NCBI RefSeq assembly: GCF_002959895.1
Contig: NZ_PPDD01000010.1
Location: 124,001 to 188,000, forward strand
DNA: 64,000 nt
Source: Veillonella infantium
GTDB lineage: Bacteria; Bacillota; Negativicutes; Veillonellales; Veillonellaceae
Direction of reading: 5' to 3'
The position numbers and the translations under genes were made by a program. The notes beneath the pieces were generated by a model. The model saw only the letters and a program-made list of their open reading frames with translations, was not told the origin of the DNA and made no database searches. Below are positions 35,036 through 43,060 of this stretch, one piece after another. Position 1 is the stretch's first letter. Each line of letters starts with the position of its first letter.

Positions 35036-35593
35036 TTACTCTATTTTTTCTGGACTAAAATGTCTAAGTATAAATGTTAGATCAGATTTAATATCACTCT
35101 TCTTATTTTTGCGCATAGCTGAAAACATATTACCTAATACTTTATCATGCACAACTTGTACTTCTTCAAATAAAAGCTTTCCTTCATAAGTTAAAGCAAG
35201 ACTTTTAGATCGTCTATCAGTTGAACACACACTACAAGTCAATAAACCTTTCTTTGTTAAATTTTTTACAACTGCAAATAAATTTCCATACGACACTCGT
35301 AACTCATCAACAATAAATCCTAATGTTGGCTTACACGAGGAAACATAAACAAACTCCAAAACATTATACTGCATCGGTGTTAATCCAAACCGTTTTAATA
35401 CGGCTACTTCCCTATCATAAACTACAGTATATATACGCTCAAATAAAAACCATAACTTCTTATCCTCTGGCATAAATACATCTCTAGGAACTTTTTTGGC
35501 TAACTTTAACCGTTTACCGTATCGCATAGCTCGCTCTAATCGATTAAAACCTTCTTCACTCTCACTAACCTCACGTAATCGTAATCGCGCCAA
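35036..35593 (-). CDS. MarR-like winged-helix transcriptional regulator
   Basis: The 185-residue protein has an N-terminal helical extension (about 1-50) and a MarR-type winged helix: LTPMQYNVLEFVYVS, the recognition part VSYGNLFAVVKNLTKKGLL, and the wing with DRRSKSLALTYEGKLLFEE. Three Cys (two in LTCSVCSTDRR in the wing, one before it) could sense oxidants or metal. The start is TTG at 35593 with AAGGAG 8 bp upstream; a GTG at 35602 overlaps that site. A large operator-like array lies directly upstream, suggesting self-control. Its targets may include the transporters on either side. Confidence 0.75.
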   Translation of the reverse strand: MARLRLREVSESEEGFNRLERAMRYGKRLKLAKKVPRDVFMPEDKKLWFLFERIYTVVYDREVAVLKRFGLTPMQYNVLEFVYVSSCKPTLGFIVDELRVSYGNLFAVVKNLTKKGLLTCSVCSTDRRSKSLALTYEGKLLFEEVQVVHDKVLGNMFSAMRKNKKSDIKSDLTFILRHFSPEKIE

Positions 35594-35645
35594 TAGACTC
35601 ACTCCTTTACTATTTTACAAATTTTCCATACATAACCTATTTTCC

Positions 35646-35852
35646 AGATACTACCAGTTAAAAATATTTATTTTTAACTGGTAGTATCTCTAAATCAGCT
35701 TATATCTCCGCTTAGCAGAATTACTTTTAACTGGTAGTATCTCTAAGTCAGCTTATATCTCTACTTAGCAAAATTACTTTTAACTGGTAGTATCTCTAAA
35801 ATGACTTATATCTGTCCTTAAAAATTATTTTTAAATGGTAGTACCAGCAAAA
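35646..35852 (-). repeat. Operator-like array upstream of the MarR-like gene (53-bp period)
   Basis: The motif AACTGGTAGTATC starts at 35676, 35729 and 35782 (exactly 53 bp apart) and, as AAATGGTAGTACC, at 35833. An inverted copy at 35646-35666 forms a perfect 21-bp inverted repeat with the first unit (35669-35689), 2 bp apart. The 40 bp between motifs are also conserved in the first two units, including CTTATATCTC. The remainder to 36022 is AT-rich with nothing recognised. The 53-bp step is about five helical turns, so bound proteins would share one DNA face. Confidence 0.85.
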
Positions 35853-36022
35853 TAATATAATTAATTAAAGCTTGCATTGTGTTTTTACATCAAAGTATGA
35901 ATAACCAAAATAATATTCGACAAAGATTCTAAAACTCCTGCAAAATAACAGTATTATTCCGAATTACTAGAAATATAATTACAAATTAAAATACAAACAA
36001 AATTGAAATACAAGCACAAAAA

Positions 36023-36044
36023 AGCGCCGTCCGAAGACAGCGCT
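36023..36044 (-). terminator. Terminator of the MFS transporter gene
   Basis: AGCGCTGTC and GACGGCGCT (one G-U) enclose a TTCG tetraloop on the minus strand, followed by TTTTTTG. Confidence 0.92.
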
Positions 36045-36112
36045 TAATGTAGTTAAATTATTTACTACTCTTATTTACTAGTTTTGTTTATTAATCTTAT
36101 TTACTCGTTTTC

Positions 36113-37318
36113 TTATTCTAATTCCTTACCTTTAAGTTCAGGAATCAAGAATAGGGTTGCAAGAATATCAAGTACATAGATAATAGCTAGGAATGCAATT
36201 GCTACTTGGTAGGAGTACATAGAGATGATCATGCCTACTACCATTGGGCTAAAGCCGCCTACAGCACGACCGATATTAAATAGTACATTTTGAGCCGTTG
36301 CACGAGCAGTTGTTGGATAGGCTTCTGCCATCAAGGCACCATAGCCACCCATCATACCGTTTACAGCAGCACCTAAGATAGCACCAGCAAATAGCATGGC
36401 AGTTGGATCAGATAGTTGAGAGTAGATTAAAATAGATGCTACAGCACATACTTGGAATAGAATGAATGTAGGTTTACGACCTATTTTATCAGCCAAGCGA
36501 CCAAATACCCAAATACCGACCATCATGCCACATACAGTAACAGCAGTCCATAAACCGGATTTTGTGAGGGAGAAACCTAATTGCTTACTTAAGAAATTAG
36601 GTAACCAAATCATAATACCGTAATAACCAAAGTTTTGAACAGATGTTAAAATAGCAACACCAATGGATGTCTTTGTAGTTCTTACATCTTTTACTAATAA
36701 CTTGAAAGAGTTTGTATGTGAATGCTCTTTATCTTCTTTACTTTGTACAAAGATTTCTGGTTCATGTAGTTTCGCACGGAATACCCAAGCAATTAAAGCT
36801 GGAATAATGCCAACCATAAACATACCACGCCATCCAATAATAGGAATGAGTAATGGTGTTAACAAAGCAGCAGCCAACACGCCTAATTGCCAACCTAAGG
36901 CAACGTAGCTTGTTGCTTTTGCACGGTGTTGAGCAGGCCAAGCTTCAGCAGCGAGCGCCATACCAATACCAAATTCACCACCTAAACCAATACCTGCTAT
37001 TGTACGGTAGATAAGAAGATCCCAATAGCCTTGAGCAAAAGCACAGAGGCCAGTAAATATAGCAAATAAAACAATCGTCCAAGTTAAAACGCGAACGCGA
37101 CCAAATTTATCTGACAAGGTACCGAAGATGAAACCACCAAGTACGGCACCAACCAAGGTCCACGTCACAAGAGACCCCGCTTGACCTGTGGTCAAACCTA
37201 AATCTCCAGAAATTAGTGTTAGCATAAAGCCAAGAATTAAGAGGTCAAAACCATCCATAGCATAACCAATGGAGGAACCAATAACGGCTTTCCAGCCATA
37301 TGAATTTACTTCTTTCAT
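36113..37318 (-). CDS. Major facilitator superfamily transporter (AAHS/SHS-like organic acid transporter)
   Basis: The 401-residue protein has twelve helices. The N-terminal GYAMDGFDLLILGFML with an Asp in TM1, the loop signature GTLSDKFGRVRVL and the second-half copy GRLADKIGRKPTF place it with aromatic-acid/H+ or lactate/sialate-type symporters. GGEFGIGMALAAEAWPAQHR is typical of that group. Substrate is likely a carboxylate; lactate would suit Veillonella but is a guess. GAAAGGAAAT lies before the ATG. Monocistronic, between a strong terminator and the end of thrS. Confidence 0.8.
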   Translation of the reverse strand: MKEVNSYGWKAVIGSSIGYAMDGFDLLILGFMLTLISGDLGLTTGQAGSLVTWTLVGAVLGGFIFGTLSDKFGRVRVLTWTIVLFAIFTGLCAFAQGYWDLLIYRTIAGIGLGGEFGIGMALAAEAWPAQHRAKATSYVALGWQLGVLAAALLTPLLIPIIGWRGMFMVGIIPALIAWVFRAKLHEPEIFVQSKEDKEHSHTNSFKLLVKDVRTTKTSIGVAILTSVQNFGYYGIMIWLPNFLSKQLGFSLTKSGLWTAVTVCGMMVGIWVFGRLADKIGRKPTFILFQVCAVASILIYSQLSDPTAMLFAGAILGAAVNGMMGGYGALMAEAYPTTARATAQNVLFNIGRAVGGFSPMVVGMIISMYSYQVAIAFLAIIYVLDILATLFLIPELKGKELE

Positions 37319-37360
37319 AGTATTTCCTTTCGCTACTCACAGGTAACAATTAAAGAGATA

Positions 37361-37427
37361 GCCCCCACTATACAAATGACCAACTCCTAGACTTAAGTCT
37401 AATGAAAGGCTTTAGTATATGGGGGCT
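37361..37427 (-). terminator. Probable terminator after thrS
   Basis: TAGCCCCCAT-like and GTGGGGGCTA arms frame the region and can pair over about 12 bp, with a second inner inverted repeat (AGACTTAAGTCT). The T run is poor, so the call is moderate. Confidence 0.5.
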
Positions 37428-37433
37428 AAATAT

Positions 37434-39344
37434 TTAGTTACGTTCTTTGATTTCGATTTTAATAGAATTGAAGAATTCTTCAAATGGTACGGAACCTAAT
37501 TCGTCACCGCCGTGTTTACGAACGTTAACTGTGCCTTCTTCAACTTCTTTATCGCCTACCACAAGCATGTATGGAACTTTTGCCATTTGTGCTTGGCGGA
37601 TTTTGTAGCCAATTTTTTCGCTACGATCATCCACTTCTACACGTACATAGTCGCGGTGCATTTGTTTTGCCAATTCTTTAGCATATTCAACATGTTTTTC
37701 AGAGATAGGTAAGATTTTAACTTGTACAGGAGCCATCCAAGTTGGGAATGCGCCTGCATAGTGTTCAGTTAAAATACCGATGAAACGTTCCATGGAACCG
37801 AAGCATGCACGGTGAATCATGATAGGACGATGTTTTTGACCATCTTCACCAACATATTCAATTTGGAAACGTTCAGGCAAGTTCATATCCAATTGAATAG
37901 TACCACATTGCCATGTACGGCCTAAGGAATCTTCGATATGGTAGTCAAGTTTAGGGCCGTAGAATGCGCCGTCGCCAGGGTTGATTACATAAGGAATACC
38001 TTTTGCTTCAATAGCATTGCGCAATGCTTCTGTAGCAGCTTCCCAAATGGCATCGTCACCCATTGCATTGTCTGGTTTAGTAGACAATTCAACATGGTAT
38101 TTCAAACCAAATTGGCTATAAATGCGGTCGAACAATTCGATAACTTTCATCAATTCAGATTGCATTTGATCTGGCAACATGAATACGTGAGCATCGTCTT
38201 GTGTGAACGCACGTACACGGAATAAGCCGTGTAAAGCACCGGACAATTCATGACGGTGAACTAAACCAAGTTCAGCATAACGTAATGGGAAGTCGCGATA
38301 GGAATGCATTTCGTTTTGGTAAACCAAGATACCGCCTGGACAGTTCATTGGTTTAATTGCATATTCTTCATCATCGATGATTGTAGTGTACATGTTTTCA
38401 CGGTAATGGAACCAGTGACCAGATGTTTCCCATAATTGTTTATTTAAGATGATTGGTGTACGAATTTCTTCGTAATCGAATTCATGGTGAACTTCACGCC
38501 AGAAGTTTTCCAATTCGTTGCGAAGGGCCATACCTTTTGGCAAGAAGAATGGGAAACCAGGGCCTTCTTCTTTGATAACGAACAAACCAAGTTCTTTACC
38601 TAGTTTACGGTGGTCCCGTTTAGCTGCTTCTTCAAGCAAGTGAAGGTATGCTTCAAGTTCTTCTTTCTTTTCAAATGCTGTACCATAAATACGTTGCAAC
38701 ATTTTGTTCTTTTCATCGCCGCGCCAGTATGCACCTGCAATGCTTTGTAATTTGAAAGCTTTTACCTTACCAGTAGATGCCACGTGAGGGCCTGCACAAA
38801 GATCGATGAAATCACCTTGTGCATAGCAAGAGATAACAGCATCTTCAGGAAGATCTTCAATTAATTCTACCTTGTAGTCTTCATTTTTAGATTTGAAGAA
38901 CTCAATAGCTTCTTGACGAGACATTACAGATTTAGTGATAGGTAAATTCTCTTTTACAATACGGCTCATTTCCTTTTCGATTTTACCTAAATCTTCAGGA
39001 GTCAAAGTGTGTTCCATATCGATATCATAGTAGAAACCTTTATCGATAGCAGGGCCAATAGCTAATTTAGCTTCAGGCCATAAGCGTTTAACCGCTTGAG
39101 CCAAGATATGAGAAGCTGTATGGCGTAAAGTATGTTTACCACCATCTTCTTCGAATGTTAAAAATGCTACTTCAGAACCATCAACGAGTTCTTCGCGAAG
39201 GTCTGTTAATTCGCCATTTACATTAGCAGCTAGTACTTTTTTAGCCAAGCTGTTAGATAATTGTTTTACTGCTTCCCCAAGAGTAGTGCCAGCAGCATAT
39301 TCCTTTGCACTACCATCAGGTAAAATGATTTTTACATCTGCCAT
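37434..39344 (-). CDS. thrS: Threonyl-tRNA synthetase
   Basis: The 636-residue class II synthetase charges tRNA(Thr). Domains in order: TGS (about 1-62, VKIILPDGSAKEYAAGTTLG), the editing/SAD domain (about 65-225, with HTASHILAQAV), the catalytic core (about 240-535, with the Zn ligand in MNCPGGILVYQ and RYAELGLVHRHELSGALHGL) and the anticodon-binding domain at the end. The ATG at 39344 has GGAGG 8 bp upstream. A T-box leader ends about 30 bp before it, so expression should follow the level of uncharged tRNA(Thr). Confidence 0.97.
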   Translation of the reverse strand: MADVKIILPDGSAKEYAAGTTLGEAVKQLSNSLAKKVLAANVNGELTDLREELVDGSEVAFLTFEEDGGKHTLRHTASHILAQAVKRLWPEAKLAIGPAIDKGFYYDIDMEHTLTPEDLGKIEKEMSRIVKENLPITKSVMSRQEAIEFFKSKNEDYKVELIEDLPEDAVISCYAQGDFIDLCAGPHVASTGKVKAFKLQSIAGAYWRGDEKNKMLQRIYGTAFEKKEELEAYLHLLEEAAKRDHRKLGKELGLFVIKEEGPGFPFFLPKGMALRNELENFWREVHHEFDYEEIRTPIILNKQLWETSGHWFHYRENMYTTIIDDEEYAIKPMNCPGGILVYQNEMHSYRDFPLRYAELGLVHRHELSGALHGLFRVRAFTQDDAHVFMLPDQMQSELMKVIELFDRIYSQFGLKYHVELSTKPDNAMGDDAIWEAATEALRNAIEAKGIPYVINPGDGAFYGPKLDYHIEDSLGRTWQCGTIQLDMNLPERFQIEYVGEDGQKHRPIMIHRACFGSMERFIGILTEHYAGAFPTWMAPVQVKILPISEKHVEYAKELAKQMHRDYVRVEVDDRSEKIGYKIRQAQMAKVPYMLVVGDKEVEEGTVNVRKHGGDELGSVPFEEFFNSIKIEIKERN

Positions 39345-39386
39345 TTTTCTTTCCTCCAATTTATTATCTAGGATAGACTGGATTTT

Positions 39387-39650
39387 TGTAATAAAAAAAG
39401 ACCCTCTATCCCTACAAAACAAGGGACGAAGATCATTCGCGGTTCCACCCTAGTTAACTACCTATACGAATATATGTGTATAGTTAATTCACTTCATTAA
39501 GCCCGATAACGGTGGCGGCCGTATTTGCCTACTTAGGTTCGACAAATCAGTTTAAAGGGGGTAACTCTGATATATGTGTAAGGCATTTCCAGCATCTGCC
39601 TCTCTCTGGAACACAGGGATATGAGAATCATGTCCTTTGCATAACTTTTA
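39387..39650 (-). promoter_or_regulatory. T-box riboswitch of thrS
   Basis: The minus strand carries AGGGTGGAACCGCG (39436-39449), the T-box that binds the tRNA acceptor end, then a terminator (GTCCCT/AGGGAT core) ending in seven T residues at 39393-39399. Upstream is a long stem I region with the AGAGAG-type loop motif near 39600. A likely specifier codon is ACC (Thr) at 39560-39562, in line with the downstream gene. Uncharged tRNA(Thr) would stabilise the antiterminator. Confidence 0.9.
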
Positions 39651-39657
39651 CTAGACT

Positions 39658-39686
39658 ATAGTATCATAGGGAATTAAAAAATTCAA
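39658..39686 (-). promoter_or_regulatory. Probable promoter of the thrS T-box transcript
   Basis: TTGAAT (39681-39686) and TACTAT (39658-39663), read on the minus strand, are 17 bp apart. The transcript would start near 39651, at the beginning of the T-box leader. Confidence 0.6.
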
Positions 39687-39726
39687 TACGGTTCAACAGT
39701 AAATTTCATAAATCTTATATATAACA

Positions 39727-39753
39727 AAACGGCCCGAGTATATCGAGCCGTTT
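39727..39753 (-). terminator. Terminator of the secreted orphan at 39.8 kb
   Basis: AAACGGCTCGA pairs with TCGGGCCGTTT (one G-U) around a 5-base loop on the minus strand, followed by TTGTTA. Confidence 0.8.
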
Positions 39754-39764
39754 AATATTGTATA

Positions 39765-40754
39765 TTAGCGTTTGAAGTTTGTAGACAACATAGCACCAAT
39801 TACTTTTTCCAATTTACTATTGGAAAGATCTGGGCCTTTGTAGAGTGTTAAAAGTACATCATTAGAGTTATCTTGTTTAGAAACCATCATAACACCGCTA
39901 CCACGAGCACCGTTATCATCATAGTCTTTTGCTACAATAACGAGGTTCAAGTAATGGTCCTTCATGTATGTGTACACTTTACTTGTACGGGCAGAAGAAC
40001 CGATCATTTTCGCCATGTTCATACCACGGTTGAATACGATTGTATTTGCATTATGAGGATTTGCCGCCAATTGTTGTTTTTCCTCATCATTGAGAGGCAT
40101 AAGGTTTACCATGAGGGAGTCGCCCATTTTGCCACGGAACATCGCTGGCATCGTTTCTCTTACGTCTTCCGGAATACCAGTATCAGCAGTCAATTTCAAT
40201 TCCTTAGGTACAGTCATGTATAGAACGCCCTTGCTATTGCGACCTACCTCTGTTGTACTGAGGTCTACGGCGCTAAGCATAATGGAATCTTTAATGGTTG
40301 CTACTTGATTTGCCAATGGCTTTTCAGGAATGCCACGGCTTGCCAATTGTACGTCACCAGATTTAGTTTTTTTCAACGTTTCTACATTCCAGTTAGCACC
40401 TTTTTTGTCAGCATCGCTAGCCTCTGTGAAAGCATTCGCCCCATCTTTTGTGCCTACATACACGTAAGTTTGCGCTGGGATAATTGTATCTGGCGCACCA
40501 GTTTTATTGAACGCTGCACCATATACAACATTAGGAATCACAGTGGAGCCAACTTGTAAATTATTGTTAGTTTGGCTTTCCACATCAAAGTTGATATTAC
40601 CCGTGAAGGTCATATCAGGACCATGATTGATGACTACTACATCCCCTGCTTGAGGAATAATAACAGGGCCTACAGGACCTGCCATAGCTACGCCTGCCAT
40701 AGATATACTTAGACAAGCTGTTAATAATGCACGTTTCAACATAGATTGTTTCAT
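39765..40754 (-). CDS. Exported protein of unknown function
   Basis: A 329-residue protein with a signal peptide (MKQSMLKRALLTACLSISMA, cleavage near AMA-GP at residue 25). The mature part is beta-rich at the N-terminus (VVVINHGPDMTFTGNINFDV) and alpha/beta later, with many Asn and Lys; a conserved-looking stretch is GVMMVSKQDNSNDVLLTLYK. No catalytic motif or known domain. It has its own terminator and no close partner gene. Confidence 0.65.
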   Translation of the reverse strand: MKQSMLKRALLTACLSISMAGVAMAGPVGPVIIPQAGDVVVINHGPDMTFTGNINFDVESQTNNNLQVGSTVIPNVVYGAAFNKTGAPDTIIPAQTYVYVGTKDGANAFTEASDADKKGANWNVETLKKTKSGDVQLASRGIPEKPLANQVATIKDSIMLSAVDLSTTEVGRNSKGVLYMTVPKELKLTADTGIPEDVRETMPAMFRGKMGDSLMVNLMPLNDEEKQQLAANPHNANTIVFNRGMNMAKMIGSSARTSKVYTYMKDHYLNLVIVAKDYDDNGARGSGVMMVSKQDNSNDVLLTLYKGPDLSNSKLEKVIGAMLSTNFKR

Positions 40755-40815
40755 AGATATACTCTCATTTCTCTACTAGGTCTAAACAGTTTGATGTAAT
40801 GATAAAAATATTATA

Positions 40816-41091
40816 TTAATCCTCGATAGTGACATAGTCCGATAGACTACTTAATAATTCAATAGCCAAGGGCCGTGTTGAAGGTGTACACCTTAGCATA
40901 CAGCGTCCATTTACATCAATAGATGTCATAACCCCTAAGTATTCATAGCCTTCAATGATGCGATTGATATAGTTCGTATGCTTCGGTTCAAGATGAAAGT
41001 ACACATACGCCTCTTCCCCAGAGGTTGCTAAATCTGGTACATCAGTAAATGCACCGATAGATTTACTCGGTTCTAAAGATGTACCACTCAT
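40816..41091 (-). CDS. DUF4911 family protein
   Basis: A 91-residue protein with the pattern of the small DUF4911 family of Negativicutes and Clostridia (AYVYFHLEPKHTNYINRIIE, EYLGVMTSIDVNGRCMLRCT). Function unknown. It follows the U32 protein gene by 96 bp on the same strand, so a link with tRNA hydroxylation or its substrate is possible but unproven. Its two Cys near residues 66-70 are worth note. Confidence 0.65.
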   Translation of the reverse strand: MSGTSLEPSKSIGAFTDVPDLATSGEEAYVYFHLEPKHTNYINRIIEGYEYLGVMTSIDVNGRCMLRCTPSTRPLAIELLSSLSDYVTIED

Positions 41092-41187
41092 AAGTCCTCC
41101 TACACATCATTACTATAAAATGTAAATGCTATACATGTTGCTAGTATAGGCATCCATTAGATATGTTTGTCGTTAATATACTACCTA

Positions 41188-42429
41188 CTAAGCTTCTTTT
41201 GGTTTGCACTCACGGCGCATCATAGAATACGGCTCAAGTGGTGTATCCATGTAGATACGCACTTTCATTTGCGCATGAGGCGCTACGTCGATTGGATTAC
41301 CATCTTCGTCTGTCATTTTTTCAATTACAGTTTCCACAAGTTCACCTTTAGGTTGGCAGAATTCTACTTTATCGCCTACCTTGAAGTTATTGCGCTGTTC
41401 AAGATCAACGTATTTTTCTTCTTCGTTGTAGCCCATAACTAAACCGATGAAATCATGGCTTTGTGTATTGGTAGATTTACCATAGTTTTGAGCTGTTTCA
41501 TCAGGACGACCTTCTGCAAAACCATCTGTATATGGACGGTGAGAAATCTTTTCTAATTCTGCAATCCATTCTGGACGAACATACCAGTCTTTGCCTTCTT
41601 TAAGATATGTATCGATAGCTGTACGGTATACCTTTGCTACTGTTGCACAATAGTGAACGGATTTCATACGGCCTTCAATTTTAAGGCTATCAATACCAGC
41701 TTCATATAAATCAGGAATGCGGTGAATCAAGCACAAGTCTTTAGAGTTAAAGATATATGTGCCATGTTCATCTTCTTCAATTGGATAATATTCACCAGGT
41801 CGGTTGGATTCAACAAGGGAATATTTCCAACGGCAAGATTGAGAACATTGACCGCGGTTCGCATCACGGTTGCCTGTCATGTAGTTAGACAATAGACAAC
41901 GACCAGAGTAAGAAATACACATGGAGCCATGTACGAAGGATTCGATTTCGATATCTACATTATCCTTCATTTCTTTAAGGTCTGCTAAGGATACTTCGCG
42001 AGCCGCTACGACGCGTGTAGCACCCAGTTCTTTCCACATTTGCACTGTATGCCAGTTTGTTGTAGATGCTTGTGTACTTACGTGAAGCTCAAGGCCTGGA
42101 GCCACGCGTTTAGCAAGGCTAAAGATACCCATATCGGCTACGATGATCGCATCAACGCCGATACTTTCAAGGAATTTCAAATAATCCTCTAAACCTTCAA
42201 AGTCCTCATTATGAGGAATGATATTACATGTTACATGGATTTTTTTACCATGAGCATGTACGAATTCTACAGCTTCCTTTAATTCCTCGTCGGAGAAATT
42301 AGAGTTACCTGCGCGCAAGCCAAAACGTTTGCCTGCACAATATACGGCATCCGCACCGTAGCGAATAGCCATTTTAAGCTTGTCCATATTACCGGCTGGA
42401 CAAAGCAATTCCATAAAATGTTCTGCCAT
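41188..42429 (-). CDS. U32 family protein, tRNA 5-hydroxyuridine synthesis (TrhP-like)
   Basis: The 413-residue protein has the peptidase-U32 family core: MELLCPAGNMDKLKMAIRYG, FVHGSMCISYSGRCLLSNY, and conserved Cys in NRGQCSQSCRWKY that can hold an Fe-S cluster. U32 proteins of the TrhP type make 5-hydroxyuridine at tRNA wobble position 34 from prephenate. The gene for TrmR, which methylates that product, lies directly upstream with a TAATG overlap, as in Bacillus (yrrM-yrrN-yrrO). A single U32 gene is present where Bacillus has two. Confidence 0.88.
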   Translation of the reverse strand: MAEHFMELLCPAGNMDKLKMAIRYGADAVYCAGKRFGLRAGNSNFSDEELKEAVEFVHAHGKKIHVTCNIIPHNEDFEGLEDYLKFLESIGVDAIIVADMGIFSLAKRVAPGLELHVSTQASTTNWHTVQMWKELGATRVVAAREVSLADLKEMKDNVDIEIESFVHGSMCISYSGRCLLSNYMTGNRDANRGQCSQSCRWKYSLVESNRPGEYYPIEEDEHGTYIFNSKDLCLIHRIPDLYEAGIDSLKIEGRMKSVHYCATVAKVYRTAIDTYLKEGKDWYVRPEWIAELEKISHRPYTDGFAEGRPDETAQNYGKSTNTQSHDFIGLVMGYNEEEKYVDLEQRNNFKVGDKVEFCQPKGELVETVIEKMTDEDGNPIDVAPHAQMKVRIYMDTPLEPYSMMRRECKPKEA

Positions 42430-43037
42430 TATTTGTTGTGCCCTTTCCACACACTCACACTCATACCATCACCCATTGGATAGATGGTGGTGTTAAACAA
42501 TTCTTTATTTTCAACATACGTTAAGTATTCTTTTAACCGTTTTACGATAGTTTTAAACCGTTTTGGCGGCTCCTTATCGCCTCTTACATAGCCTCTAAAA
42601 AGTACATTGTCTGCAAGGATAACGCCTCCTTCTTTCACATGAGGCAAAATGAGTTCTAATTGTTTAAGATATTGTCCTTTGGGACCATCTAAAAATACTA
42701 GATCATATTCACCGGTGAGTTCCGTTAAGACTTGAGACGCATCGCCTTTCAGCAATGTAATTGTATCGGCATAATCAGATTGGTTAATATAATATTTCGC
42801 CATTTCGTGACGCACATCATCTAGTTCAATAGATGTAATATGTCCCTCCTCTTCGTCGAGTAGCGGAGCCATCAACAAAGCAGAGTACCCAATGGCGGTG
42901 CCCACCTCTAACACAGAGGTGGGCCGGTACAAACCTATTAATTCTTCAAAGAGATGAACCTCAGATTCTCGTAGAATCGGTACATCATTAATCATCGCGT
43001 AAATACGCTGTTCATTTAAAATATCATTTAATGTCAT
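42429..43037 (-). CDS. trmR: TrmR-like tRNA 5-hydroxyuridine O-methyltransferase
   Basis: A 202-residue class I SAM methyltransferase (COMT-like). Motif I is VLEVGTAIGYSALLMA near residues 41-56; the acidic residue of motif II is in ITSIELDD; the metal-binding acids are in VFLDGPKGQYL and ADNVLFRG. TrmR converts 5-hydroxyuridine-34 of tRNA to 5-methoxyuridine, widening wobble reading. Context with mltG upstream and U32 downstream matches Bacillus yrrL-yrrM-yrrN/O, which is the main reason for this call. Confidence 0.85.
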   Translation of the reverse strand: MTLNDILNEQRIYAMINDVPILRESEVHLFEELIGLYRPTSVLEVGTAIGYSALLMAPLLDEEEGHITSIELDDVRHEMAKYYINQSDYADTITLLKGDASQVLTELTGEYDLVFLDGPKGQYLKQLELILPHVKEGGVILADNVLFRGYVRGDKEPPKRFKTIVKRLKEYLTYVENKELFNTTIYPMGDGMSVSVWKGHNK

Positions 43038-43060
43038 GAAAGTAGATTCAATCTCCTACA

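Noticed and set aside
35646-35852. CRISPR array
   Set aside because: The spacing is regular, but the intervening 40 bp are themselves similar in the first two units and no cas genes are near; it reads as an operator array.
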